From NCBI RefSeq assembly GCF_000213055.1, contig NZ_CM001165.1, positions 1,550,001 through 1,614,000 of the forward strand: DNA of 64,000 bases, in the 5' to 3' direction. A model generated the notes under the pieces. It worked only from the letters and a program-made list of their open reading frames with translations. It was not told the origin of the DNA and searched no databases. A program made the position numbers and the translations under genes. Below are positions 30,564 through 39,288 of the stretch, piece by piece (within the stretch, counting starts at the first letter, position 1; every line of letters starts with the position of its first letter). The DNA is from Streptomyces sp. Tu6071 (GTDB lineage Bacteria; Actinomycetota; Actinomycetes; Streptomycetales; Streptomycetaceae).

Positions 30564-30660
30564 GGGGGAACTTTAGGCGCGATACGGGCAGAAAACGGCC
30601 CGCCCGTTCGGTGCGCCCGAGCCGGAGGCGCCCGGCTCCGGGGTGTGCCCCCCCATCGGT

Positions 30661-30744
30661 CCGCCCCGCGTTGTGCGCCGGGTCCGCCCCGCGTTGTGCG
30701 CCGGGTCCGCCCCGCGTTGTGCGCCGGGTCCGCCCCGCGTTGTG
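30661..30744. repeat. 23-bp tandem repeat, 3.7 copies
   Basis: Three identical 23-base copies, each starting CCGCCCCGCGTTGTG, begin at 30661, 30684 and 30707; a fourth of 15 bases starts at 30730. The array lies just 3' of the small membrane protein gene at 30757-31011. Confidence 0.9.
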
Positions 30745-30756
30745 TCCGCTCGCGGC

Positions 30757-31011
30757 TCAGGCGGCGCGGCGCGTCTCCGCGCTCTCGCGCGGCGCGGCGG
30801 CCGTGAGGCCGGGGGTCGTCGCGGCCACGTCCGTGTCGCGGACGAGCCGGAGGTGACGCGTACGGCGCCCGGCGTCCGGCACGCTTTCCTCCCGGCGAGA
30901 TCGCCGGATCGGCGACGACCCGGCGGAGGACCCCATCCAGTCCTCCACCCGGTCCATCGCGAAGAGCAGGACGGCGGCGAGCGGCAGCAGCAGGCACGCG
31001 ACGAACAACAC
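30757..31011 (-). CDS. Small single-span membrane protein, hypothetical
   Basis: 84 residues. An N-terminal transmembrane helix (VACLLLPLAAVLLFAMD) is followed by an acidic turn and a basic, disordered tail. GTG start with GAGGGAG nine bases upstream. Small proteins of this form are common beside streptomycete membrane genes, but I know no function. The 23-bp repeat array follows the stop. Confidence 0.65.
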   Translation of the reverse strand: MLFVACLLLPLAAVLLFAMDRVEDWMGSSAGSSPIRRSRREESVPDAGRRTRHLRLVRDTDVAATTPGLTAAAPRESAETRRAA

Positions 31012-31063
31012 GGTGGAGCTCCCTCGAAGACGACTCCGTCCGAGTGCCCCTGGACGCGCGGAC

Positions 31064-31091
31064 TATCGGACGATCAGGTCAAGGTCCGATA
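31064..31091. repeat. Inverted repeat upstream of the small membrane protein
   Basis: TATCGGAC (31064-31071) and GTCCGATA (31084-31091) form perfect 8-base arms around a 12-base spacer. It lies between the DUF4239-like stop and the start of the next minus-strand gene, in an AT-richer pocket. It could be an operator or a weak terminator. Confidence 0.5.
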
Positions 31092-31128
31092 ACAACGTGC
31101 GCCGCGCCGCCGGTCTCCGCCGTGCCGC

Positions 31129-31887
31129 TCAGCCGCCCGCCGCGTACAGCTCCAGGAGCGGTTGCGCCGAGTCGAGCCCGTCGCGCCCGAACGGCGCGTC
31201 GAAGCTCCACACGAGGAAGAGCAGGAAGACGACGAGCGCGCTGAACGTCGTGGCGAGCACGACCTCGCGGGTGGTGCGGCGGATCTGGAGCGTGTAGAGC
31301 AGGCCGAGGGTCACGACGCCGCCCGCGATGAGACCGAACCACACGGTGCCGGGGAGCGTGGACCCGGCGGACTCGATGCGCTGGTGGCGCGCGTCGTCGG
31401 CGGCGGCGACCTGGTCGAGGAGCGGCTGGTACGCCTGTGCCTGGAGTTCGTCGGCGGGCTCGCGGTGGGCGAGGTCGGAGCGGACCCTGGCGAGCAGCGC
31501 CGCGCCCGTCGCGTCGGGTTCGCGTCCGGCCTCCATCTCGGGCCACTCCGAGGTGACGGTGTGCCGGGCGTAGGCGTCGATGTGGGTGCGCACCTGCTCG
31601 CGGAAGGCCGCCGGGTAGACGTCGAGCCGCTGGTTGATCTCGTAGAGCGACTGCGCCTCGCGCTGCACGGTGTCGTCGGCGGCCTGGCGGGCCTCCCAGA
31701 CACCGGCGATGGCGAGGCCGAGGACGATGGCGTACACGACGCCCACCATCATCACCATGTACTCCAGGACGTCGGGCGTCTCGGAGGTGTCCTCGTCGGT
31801 GACGCGCCGCTGTCTGAGCGCGGCGGCGCCCACGACGAGCGCGCAGACGAGCACGGAGGCGAGGGTGTAGATCAGCCATTGGGGCAC
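31129..31887 (-). CDS. DUF4239-like membrane protein
   Basis: 252 residues. Two N-terminal hydrophobic segments (about 5-25 and 48-70), a soluble helical middle (70-190) and two C-terminal hydrophobic segments give the layout of bestrophin-like DUF4239 proteins. The GTG at 31887 is preferred because CAGGAGG sits six bases upstream; the frame extends 21 codons further without such a site. It follows the proline-rich protein gene by 90 bases, probably in one operon. Confidence 0.8.
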   Translation of the reverse strand: MPQWLIYTLASVLVCALVVGAAALRQRRVTDEDTSETPDVLEYMVMMVGVVYAIVLGLAIAGVWEARQAADDTVQREAQSLYEINQRLDVYPAAFREQVRTHIDAYARHTVTSEWPEMEAGREPDATGAALLARVRSDLAHREPADELQAQAYQPLLDQVAAADDARHQRIESAGSTLPGTVWFGLIAGGVVTLGLLYTLQIRRTTREVVLATTFSALVVFLLFLVWSFDAPFGRDGLDSAQPLLELYAAGG

Positions 31888-31977
31888 AGCGAGCCTCCTG
31901 GGGGGCAGGCCGGAGGGAACGGGGGTACGGGTACGGGCCGCGCGGCGCACGGCACGGACCTGGGACGGGGCGCGGGC

Positions 31978-32595
31978 TCAGCGCCTGCGACGGCCGCCCG
32001 GTCGGAGGGCGACGGCGGTGAGCACCGCGGGGAGCATCACGACGAGGGTCGTGGTGGTGACCGGCATCCCCGCGGGCTTCGGGCGCTGGGCGACGGGGCG
32101 GTGCGAGCGGGGCTCCCAGCGGAAGCCGGCCGGCACGGGCTGCGGGGCGGGGACCGCCTCGGGCGGCGGCGGTTTCGGCGGCGCGGGGCGCGGACGCGGG
32201 CTCGGAGGCGGGACCGGACGCGCGGCGGGCGGCGGCACGACCACGGCGGGCCGGGGCTTCGGGGGTGGCGGCGGCACGGGGCGCGGCGCGGGCGGCGGGG
32301 TGGGCGCCGGGGGCTTGGGCGCGGGCTTCGGTGGCTCCGGCGGCTCCGGCGGCTCCGGTGTGGGGGGTGCCGGGGGCGGTGGGGGTGGGGTGGGTGTCGG
32401 CTCGGGGGGCGGTGGCGGGGTGGGCCGGGGCGGGTGGTGGTGGCCGTTGATCTCGACCCACGCGTGGTCGGTGCAGACGACGAGGTGTCCCCCGATCGGT
32501 CCGCCCTCGATGAGCACCGAGGTCCCGCCGGTGTGACCCGGCAACGGGCAGAACGCTGTGGCCGCCATGACCCCGGCCGTGATCCAGCCAGCCAT
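31978..32595 (-). CDS. Proline-rich protein with terminal hydrophobic segments
   Basis: 205 residues. A short N-terminal region contains two cysteines, and GHLVVCTDHAWVEINGHHH resembles a small globular motif. Residues about 55-165 are proline-dominated (PPEPP, PPKPA and PPPPP runs), then a basic stretch and a C-terminal hydrophobic segment with an RRRR tail, suggesting an anchor. Low-complexity DNA makes exact repeat boundaries unreliable. Function unknown; likely co-transcribed with the DUF4239-like gene. Confidence 0.7.
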   Translation of the reverse strand: MAGWITAGVMAATAFCPLPGHTGGTSVLIEGGPIGGHLVVCTDHAWVEINGHHHPPRPTPPPPPEPTPTPPPPPPAPPTPEPPEPPEPPKPAPKPPAPTPPPAPRPVPPPPPKPRPAVVVPPPAARPVPPPSPRPRPAPPKPPPPEAVPAPQPVPAGFRWEPRSHRPVAQRPKPAGMPVTTTTLVVMLPAVLTAVALRPGGRRRR

Positions 32596-33055
32596 TCGCC
32601 CCCCTCATCCTCCGGCGCTCGCACGCCGGAACGCGAACCGCGCCGGTCCCGAGGCCCCGCGGGGGCGGGAGCGGTTCCGGCGTACGGAGCAACGAACGGA
32701 GCGGGGAAGGGACACGCGACACGAAGGAGCGCGGGAGCGGAGGGGGGCGCGGGGAGAGAGCACGCGCGCCCGGCGAGGGGGAGAGCACGCGCGCCCGGCC
32801 GGGAGGAGGAGGCGCACCCGGGCCGGTGACGGACACGTCTAATCGGCCCGGGGAGGAGCCGGGGAGGAGCCGGAGAGGAGAAACGCGCACTCCGCCCGGA
32901 GACGGACACGCTCACCCGGACGGCGTGAAGAGGGCACGTCCGGCGGGGGACGCTGACACCCGCCGGGCCCAGGGACGGACGCGCGCGCCCGCAAGCCCGC
33001 GCCGCCCCCACCCCCTACCGCCCCACAGCCCACCCGCCCCGCGTCGCCCCCGGCC
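32596..33055. other. Intergenic region without a recognised gene
   Basis: 460 bases of purine-rich DNA on the plus strand. A 19-base element GAGAGCACGCGCGCCCGGC occurs twice (32756-32774 and 32781-32799), and GGGGAGGAGCC recurs around 32850-32870. Open frames here have shadow-like composition. I see no iron box or RNA gene. Confidence 0.6.
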
Positions 33056-33799
33056 TCACGCCTTGAGGTTCGCCGGGTCCACGATCTCGTCGGCGCCCGG
33101 CTTCTCCACCTCGACCTTCTTGCCGTACTCGGTGAAGGTCATGGTGTTGGGTTCGCTGCCCTTCGTCTCGGTGCGCAGGAGGTAGGGCTTCCCGTCGGTG
33201 GCGACGTGCAGCCGCAGCTCCTTGCCGCTCTTCTCCTTCTTGAGGGTGAGCGCGTCCTTGCCGTCGACCTCGCTCGTGTCGCCGCGCTCGAGCCCCTGGC
33301 GCTCGGACTTGTCCTGGTCCATCGAGGCGAGGAACGCCTTCTTGTCGCAGAAGGCGGCGTCGGCGCTGTCGGCGGGGGCCTTGACCCACTTGCCCGCGAG
33401 CTTGTCGGCGAGCTGGGCTCCCTGGCTGCCCGTGCCGCCGCCCGCGCGCGCCGAGTTGGTCCAGAACTTCTTGTCGCCCTTGATGAGGAGGTCACCGCCG
33501 TCGCGGAGCAGTTCGGCCGTGGCCCCGTCGCCGCTGACCGTGCCCGTACAGGCGCCCTTGTCGTCGACGCGCACGTCGATCTTGACGACGTTGCCGCCCT
33601 TGACGTGCGAGGTGCCCTTGAGGTGGACGGAGGGGGCCTTGTCGGTGGCGGCCACGGCCTTCGCCGCGATGTCGTCGGGCTTCTGGCCCTTGAACGCCTC
33701 GTCCGAGTCGTCGGAGTCGCCGCACGCCGACAGCGCGAGCGCCCCCGCGCACAGCATCCCGAGGGCCGCCGCAGTGGTCCGCGTCCGCCTCGTCGTCAT
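33056..33799 (-). CDS. Secreted lipoprotein (LppX/LprG-like fold), unknown function
   Basis: 247 residues. A signal peptide ends in the lipobox LSAC near residue 26, followed by a charged linker and a beta-rich domain (about 45-247) typical of outer-surface lipoproteins related to LppX/LprG. A conserved Cys pair may be present (CTG near 84 and FCDKKA near 150). It lies downstream of the MFS gene, 149 bases away; a separate promoter is likely. Confidence 0.82.
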   Translation of the reverse strand: MTTRRTRTTAAALGMLCAGALALSACGDSDDSDEAFKGQKPDDIAAKAVAATDKAPSVHLKGTSHVKGGNVVKIDVRVDDKGACTGTVSGDGATAELLRDGGDLLIKGDKKFWTNSARAGGGTGSQGAQLADKLAGKWVKAPADSADAAFCDKKAFLASMDQDKSERQGLERGDTSEVDGKDALTLKKEKSGKELRLHVATDGKPYLLRTETKGSEPNTMTFTEYGKKVEVEKPGADEIVDPANLKA

Positions 33800-33948
33800 G
33801 GTCCCGCCCTTCCGCCGGTCGGCGACCGGCCGCCTGGTGACGTCCCGTCAAGGCGACGGGACTCGGCCCGAGTACCCGCGAAAACGCTTCCTTCACAAGA
33901 AGGGCACAGAAAAGTCGACGCGGGGGGGGCCGCGGGCACGCCCCTGAC

Positions 33949-35259
33949 TCACTCGCGCTTGGCGGCGACCGGTACGTACCGCCAGAAGGCGGGGACGACG
34001 AAGGCGAGGAGGACGACGGCCACCACGACGAGGAGCCCGCCGCCCACCGTCGCGCCGCGCGCGCCGACCGCCTCGCCCACGGTGCCGTGGAGCAGGTCGG
34101 CGAGGCGCGGGCCGCCCGCGACGACGACGGTGAAGACGCCCTGCATCCGGCCGCGCATCTCGTCGGTGGCCTCCGACTGGAGGATGACGCCGCGGAAGAC
34201 CATCGAGATCATGTCGGCGGCCCCGGCGAGGGCGAGCATGAGCGCGGCGAGCCACAGGGAGTGCGCGAGGCCGAGCCCCGCGACGGCGAGGCCCCAGGCG
34301 GCGACCGAGAGGACGACCATCACGCCGTGGCGGCGGATGTGCGAGTAGAGCCCGGAGAAGACGCCGCACAGGAGGGCGCCGACGGGGAGCGCGGCGTAGA
34401 GCACGCCGAGCGCGGCGTCGCCGCCGAAGTAGGTGTCGGCCATCTCGGGGAAGAGGGCGCGGGGCATGCCGAGGACCATCGCCGCGATGTCGGCGACGAA
34501 GGAGACGAGGAGGAGTTTGCGCGGCCACAGATAGCGGAAGCCGTCGAAGACGTCCTTGAGACCGGCGCGGCGCGCGGCGGCCTTGAGCGGGGGCAGCGGC
34601 GGGAGCTTCCACACCGCCCACAGGGTGATGACGAGGGCGACCGTGTCGACGAGATAGAGCGTCGAGATGCCGAGAACGGGGGCGAGCGCCCCGGCGAGCA
34701 GCGGGCCGAGGATCTGGCCGAACTGGGCGACGGTGGAGGTGAGCGCGGTCGCGGCCGGCAACTGGGCCTCGGGGACGAGGCGGGCGACGGAGGCGGTGCG
34801 GGTGGGGGCGTTGATGCCGAAGAGCGCCTGCTGGAAGGCGAGCAGGACGAACAGGACCGCGACGGAGTGCATCCCGAGCGCCGCCTGCGCCCAGAAGAGG
34901 AGCGAGGTGACGGCGATACCGGCGTTGCTGAAGAGGAGGAGCGTGCGCCGGTCGCGCAGGTCGGCGATGGCGCCGCCCCACAGCGCGAAGACGACGAGCG
35001 GGACGAGCGCGACGGCGCCCGCGACGCCGACGAGTGCGGAGGACCCGGTGTCGTCGTAGATCTGGAGGGGAACGGCGACGGCCGTGAGCTGGCTGCCGAT
35101 CGCGGTGACGACCGTGGACGACCACAGGCGGCGGAAGGGCTTGATGCGGAGCGGGGTGGTGTCGACGGTGAAGCGTCGGCGGCGCTGCGCGGGGACGAGG
35201 GCGGGACCTGGCGGCTCGTCCTCGGTGCTCTCGGTGGGCTGGTGAGCGCTGTCGACCAC
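33949..35259 (-). CDS. MFS exporter, EntS/MFS_3 type
   Basis: 436 residues with twelve hydrophobic segments. The first cytoplasmic loop motif is GGAIADLRDRRTLLLFSN, and the segment PTRTASVARLVPEAQLPAA is typical of the MFS_3 group that includes the enterobactin exporter EntS. GTG start with GGAG eight bases upstream. A role in siderophore export is tempting, since the second iron-uptake operon starts five kilobases away, but no iron box precedes it; substrate unknown. Confidence 0.88.
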   Translation of the reverse strand: MVDSAHQPTESTEDEPPGPALVPAQRRRRFTVDTTPLRIKPFRRLWSSTVVTAIGSQLTAVAVPLQIYDDTGSSALVGVAGAVALVPLVVFALWGGAIADLRDRRTLLLFSNAGIAVTSLLFWAQAALGMHSVAVLFVLLAFQQALFGINAPTRTASVARLVPEAQLPAATALTSTVAQFGQILGPLLAGALAPVLGISTLYLVDTVALVITLWAVWKLPPLPPLKAAARRAGLKDVFDGFRYLWPRKLLLVSFVADIAAMVLGMPRALFPEMADTYFGGDAALGVLYAALPVGALLCGVFSGLYSHIRRHGVMVVLSVAAWGLAVAGLGLAHSLWLAALMLALAGAADMISMVFRGVILQSEATDEMRGRMQGVFTVVVAGGPRLADLLHGTVGEAVGARGATVGGGLLVVVAVVLLAFVVPAFWRYVPVAAKRE

Positions 35260-35503
35260 CGGAAGGACTCCGTTTCCCGGCGGGGCGAGACGGTCCGCGG
35301 TACGCCGACGCGCCGCCCCTGCCGTGTCGTGCTGGGCAGGAAGGCTGTGACGCGTTGGGTGACGTTAACGCTTACGGTCGCGGGTCCGGGCGCGCACGCG
35401 CGGGAGCCGTACCGCACGAACCTAACCGGAACGGGTGACACCGGTCAACACGGGGTTCACGGACCGGTCACGGGACATACGAAGAGAAACGGAGGAGGTC
35501 GTC

Positions 35504-35869
35504 ATGGGTGACGGCGAGGACGGCATAGGTCTGTCGGACGCGGAGGAGCGGGCCATCGCGCTCTCCCCGGCGGAGGAGCGGGCGATCGCGGTGACGCCGA
35601 CGGAGGGCAGGGGCATCGCGCTGACCCCCACGGAGGGGAAGGGGATCGCCCTGACGGAGGCGGAGGAGGAGGCGGTGCTCTCGGGCACGGGGAGCACGGC
35701 GACGTACGAACTCGACCCGCCGGGCTCCCACGGACTCCTCCCGGAGGGGCCGCGGCTGCACGCCCCGTCCCAGCTCCCCGACCACCACGTACCGGACCTT
35801 CCGACCCTCCCAGGCCCCCCGGAGCTCCGCCCCGAGCCCCGCTCCGCACACACCGGAGAGGTTGAGTAG
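35504..35869 (+). CDS. Small acidic protein of ten-residue repeats, unrecognised
   Basis: 121 residues, start supported by GGAGGAGG six bases upstream of the ATG. Residues 10-59 are five ten-residue units of the form [L/V][S/T]xxE[E/G]xx[I/V]x (LSDAEERAIA, LSPAEERAIA, VTPTEGRGIA, LTPTEGKGIA, LTEAEEEAVL). The S/T-P-x-E pattern suits N-capped short helices. The remaining 60 residues are proline/histidine-rich and probably disordered. No signal peptide or cysteine. Divergent from the MFS gene and convergent with the fused permease. I recognise no family. Confidence 0.7.
   Translation: MGDGEDGIGLSDAEERAIALSPAEERAIAVTPTEGRGIALTPTEGKGIALTEAEEEAVLSGTGSTATYELDPPGSHGLLPEGPRLHAPSQLPDHHVPDLPTLPGPPELRPEPRSAHTGEVE
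35531..35680 (+). repeat. 30-bp in-frame tandem repeat, 5 copies
   Basis: Five 30-base units begin at 35531, 35561, 35591, 35621 and 35651, encoding the ten-residue repeats of the small acidic protein. DNA copies are diverged while the amino-acid pattern is kept, which suggests selection on the protein. Confidence 0.85.
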
Positions 35870-35979
35870 TCGCCCGGACCCGGCACTCACGCCGCCCGGA
35901 ATCCAGCCCGTCCGGCGTCCGAGGTCCAGGGGGAGCCCCGGGGACGGCCCGCCCGGCGCGCGCGAAGGCGGCGGCCCCG

Positions 35980-38049
35980 CTAGCGCCGAGTCCGTACCAA
36001 CAGGTAGATGAAGTACGGCGTCCCCACCAGCGACGTCATCAGCCCCGCCCCCAGCTGCGAGGGCGCGATCACGGTCCGTCCCAGGGTGTCCGCCAGGACG
36101 ACCAGGCACGCCCCCAGGAGGACGGCCGTCGGCAGGACCCGCGCGTGCCGCCGCCCCACCAGCGCCCGCGCGGCGTGCGGCGCGACGAGCCCGACGAAAC
36201 CGATCGTCCCGGCCGCCGCGACGGCCGTCGCCGTCAGGACGACCGCCGTGGCGAGCAGCAGGAACCGCCGCGGCGCGAGCGGCAGCCCGAGCAGGCGGGG
36301 CGTGTCGTCGTCGAGCGAGACGAGGTCGAGGTCGCGCCGGGAGGCCACCGCGAGGGCCCCGCCGAGCAGCAGCGCGATGCCGACGGGGAGCAGATCGGGC
36401 AGCTCACGCCCGTACGTCGAACCGGAGAGCCACGTCAGGGCCTTGGCCGCGTTGAAGGGGTCGGTCAGGACGATGACCAGGCCGATGAGCGCGGTCGTCG
36501 CGGCCGAGACCCCGATGCCGACGAGGATCACCCGGTTCTGCCGGAAACCGCCCCGCGCGGCGAGCCCGAAGACGAGGACGGCCGCCGCCGCGGAGCCCGC
36601 GAAGGCGGCGCCCGCGATGCCCCACGTGCCGATCCCGGTGGCGGCGGTCGTGGCGAGGACGGCGCCGAGCGCGCCGCCGCCCGAGACGCCGAGCACGCTC
36701 GGTTCGGCGAGCGGGTTGCGGGTCACGGCCTGCACGAGGGTGCCGGAGAGGGCGAGCGCGGCCCCCGCGAGCAGTGCGGAGAGGACGCGCGGGACGCGGG
36801 TGTCGAGGACGAAGGAGATCGCGGAGCCCGCGCGGCCCGTGGCCCAGTTGGTGAGGTCGCCGAGGAGGAGCACGTTGTCGCCGAGGAGGGCTCCGGCGAT
36901 GACGAGGCCGACGAGCACGGCGGCGACGACGGCCAGCGTGACGAGGTACGCGACGCGCCCCGGTATGCGGGTGCGCTCGGGTTCCTGCGCGTCGCCGCCC
37001 TCCTTGAGCCGTACCGCCATGACGACGAGGAAGACCGCGCCGAGCAGGCTCGTGACGGTGCCGGTCGGGATGCCGGTGGAGCGGTCGGCGGTGACGAAGG
37101 TACGGAGCAGGACGTCCGAGCCGAGGACGAGCCCCGCGCCGACGAGGCCCGCGAGCGGGATGTTCGCGCGGGTGCGCACGAAGCCCTTGTAGCGGGCGAC
37201 GAGCGGGCGGACCAGCGCGGGCGCGCACAGGCCCGCGTAGCCGAGCGGCCCGGTGAGGGTGACGGCGGCGGCGGCGAGCAGCGCGGTGAGCACGACGACG
37301 ACGAGCCGGGTGCGGCCCACGGCGACGCCGAGGCCGCGGGCCGCGTCGTCGCCGAGGGCGAGCGCGTCGAGGCGGCGCGAGACGAGGAGGAGGCCGAGGA
37401 GCGCGACGGCGATGACGGGCAGCATCTGGAGGATGCCGTCGAAGCCGTTCTGCGCGATGGAGCCCTGGTTCCACTGGAACAGGCCCTCGGTCTCCTGCGG
37501 GAAGAGGAGCAGGAGGGACTGCGTGACGGCGTCGAGGCCCAGGGCGAGGGCGGTGCCGGCGAGGACGAGGCGGACCGTGCCCGTACCGAGTCCGGAGACG
37601 CCGAGGACGACGGCGGAGGCGGCGAGCGCGCCGACGAAGGCGACGCCCGAGGAGGCGAGGAGCGGGACGGAGACGCCGGTGACGGCGAAGAGCGCGAGGG
37701 CGAGGTAGGACCCGGCGTTGACCGCGAGCGTGTCGGGGGACGCGAGGACGTTGCGGCTCATCGTCTGCAGGGCGCGCCCGGCCGCGCCGAGCGCGAGCCC
37801 GACGACGAGCCCGGCGACGGCGCGCGGCAGGCGTGAGGCGGCGACGACGGAGGCGGAGGTGTGGTCGCCGTCGCCGATCGCGGCGTGCCACACGTCGGAG
37901 AGGCCGACGTCCGAGGTGCCCTGCGCGATGTCGATGACGGCGAGGGCCACGACGACGAGGAGGAGCCCCAGCGTGATGGCCGACGCGCCCCCGCGGTGCA
38001 CGGGGGCGGTGGACTCCTGGACGGGAGGGCGCGTTGCGGTCGCGGTCAT
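35980..38049 (-). CDS. Fused double FecCD permease (FhuB-like)
   Basis: 689 residues, twice the usual permease length: two BtuC-like halves in one chain, about residues 20-340 and 365-689. Each half carries its own signature, RNVLASPDTLAVNAG in the first and RNPLAEPSVLGVSGG in the second. Such fusions supply both channel subunits. The ATG at 38049 is chosen as the first residue before the hydrophobic region; the frame is open upstream. It completes the iron-uptake operon with the binding lipoprotein and ATPase, though a 255-base gap with a hairpin precedes it. Confidence 0.93.
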   Translation of the reverse strand: MTATATRPPVQESTAPVHRGGASAITLGLLLVVVALAVIDIAQGTSDVGLSDVWHAAIGDGDHTSASVVAASRLPRAVAGLVVGLALGAAGRALQTMSRNVLASPDTLAVNAGSYLALALFAVTGVSVPLLASSGVAFVGALAASAVVLGVSGLGTGTVRLVLAGTALALGLDAVTQSLLLLFPQETEGLFQWNQGSIAQNGFDGILQMLPVIAVALLGLLLVSRRLDALALGDDAARGLGVAVGRTRLVVVVLTALLAAAAVTLTGPLGYAGLCAPALVRPLVARYKGFVRTRANIPLAGLVGAGLVLGSDVLLRTFVTADRSTGIPTGTVTSLLGAVFLVVMAVRLKEGGDAQEPERTRIPGRVAYLVTLAVVAAVLVGLVIAGALLGDNVLLLGDLTNWATGRAGSAISFVLDTRVPRVLSALLAGAALALSGTLVQAVTRNPLAEPSVLGVSGGGALGAVLATTAATGIGTWGIAGAAFAGSAAAAVLVFGLAARGGFRQNRVILVGIGVSAATTALIGLVIVLTDPFNAAKALTWLSGSTYGRELPDLLPVGIALLLGGALAVASRRDLDLVSLDDDTPRLLGLPLAPRRFLLLATAVVLTATAVAAAGTIGFVGLVAPHAARALVGRRHARVLPTAVLLGACLVVLADTLGRTVIAPSQLGAGLMTSLVGTPYFIYLLVRTRR

Positions 38050-38230
38050 GAGCCTTGTTTCGTCACGTCTGGGGCGGGAGGGAAGGGGCGATGGGGGGCG
38101 CTCCGGCGGGGGCGGCGGCGCGGAAGTACGGGCACGGGGGCGGCGGTCCGGGGACGGGGCCTCGCGGCGGTACGGGGATCGGGCGCCCCGCGCCGGTACG
38201 GGGAGAAGCGCCCGCGCCGTCACGCCGGGC

Positions 38231-38260
38231 GGCCCCGGGGGACGCGGGTCCCCGGGGGCC
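38231..38260 (-). terminator. GC hairpin between binding protein and fused permease genes
   Basis: A near-perfect inverted repeat (GGCCCC...GGGGCC with an inner GGGGA/TCCCC stem and one mismatch) lies 45 bases after the binding-protein stop. It may attenuate transcription into the permease gene. Confidence 0.5.
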
Positions 38261-38304
38261 GTCGGGAGCGGCGGGCCGTCAGGTGCGGCGGCCCGCCGGG
38301 CGGG

Positions 38305-39288
38305 TCACTTCGTGAGCGCCTTGACGAGGTTGTCGATGTAGGCGGTGCCGGAGGCCGTGTTGCCGAACTGCCAGATGCCGTCGTCCATGCGGTGGACGTG
38401 GTCGTTCTTGACGAAGGGCAGCGACTTCCAGACCGAGTTCTTGGCGAGCTTGGCGAAGGGGTCGCCGCCGTCCGCGTCCGAGGCGATGTAGACGAAGTTG
38501 ACGTCGCCGAGCTTGGTGAGGCCCTCGACGTCGGTCGAGGCGAGGCCGTACGCCTTGTCGCCCTTGAGCGTCCACGCGTTCTTGAGGCCCAGCTCGGTGT
38601 TGATCTCGCCGAGGAAGGAGGCGCCGGTGAAGGGGCGCACGGAGACCTGGTTGCCGGTGGCCCAGCCGTCGGCGAAGGCGATCTCGCGGTTGTCTGCGCC
38701 CGCGTCGGCGAGCGCCTTCCTGCCCTCGGCGATCTTGTCGCGGAAGTCCTTCTTGACCTTGGTGGCCTTGTCGGTCGTGCCGGTGGCCGCGGCGACGAGG
38801 TCGAGGGTGCGGTCGACGGTCTTGAGCTGCTCACCGCCGCTGGCCGAGGTGGCCTCCAGGACGGGGGCGATCTTGCGGAGCTGCTTGATCGCGGCGGGCT
38901 TGAGGTCGGACGTCGCGATGATGACGTCCGGGTGGAGCGCGGCCACGGTGTCCGTGCTGGGCTCGCCGCGCATGCCGATGTCCTTGGCGCCGTCCCCGAG
39001 CGGGGCGGCCTTGTCCCAGGCGCGGTAGCCCTTGACGTCGGCGACGCCGACGGGTGTGACGCCGAGGGTCAGGGCGGCCTCGGTGACGTTCCACTCGGTG
39101 GTGACGATCCGCTTGGCGGGACCGTCGAGGGTGATCTTCTGGCCCTTGTCGTCGGTCACGGAGACCTTCTGGGCGGCGGCCGAACCCTTGGAGGCGGGCT
39201 CGTCCTTCGCGGGCTCCGAGGAGCCGCAGGCGGCGAGGGTCATCGCGGCGGTGGCCGCCGCGGCCGTGGCGAGGAGGAGTCGTCTCAT
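38305..39288 (-). CDS. Ferric-siderophore-binding lipoprotein
   Basis: 327 residues. Lipobox LAAC at about residues 18-21 ends the signal peptide. The remainder is a class III (FepB/FhuD-like) binding protein with KRIVTTEWNVTEAALTLG, HPDVIIATS and a C-terminal helix ending in LVKALTK. It should capture a ferric siderophore outside the membrane for the fused permease. The ATG overlaps the ATPase stop by four bases, indicating translational coupling. Confidence 0.93.
   Translation of the reverse strand: MRRLLLATAAAATAAMTLAACGSSEPAKDEPASKGSAAAQKVSVTDDKGQKITLDGPAKRIVTTEWNVTEAALTLGVTPVGVADVKGYRAWDKAAPLGDGAKDIGMRGEPSTDTVAALHPDVIIATSDLKPAAIKQLRKIAPVLEATSASGGEQLKTVDRTLDLVAAATGTTDKATKVKKDFRDKIAEGRKALADAGADNREIAFADGWATGNQVSVRPFTGASFLGEINTELGLKNAWTLKGDKAYGLASTDVEGLTKLGDVNFVYIASDADGGDPFAKLAKNSVWKSLPFVKNDHVHRMDDGIWQFGNTASGTAYIDNLVKALTK

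Noticed and set aside
35420..35445. Partial iron-box-like CCTAACC upstream of the MFS gene
   Set aside because: Only one hexamer matches; the other half of the 19-base consensus is absent.
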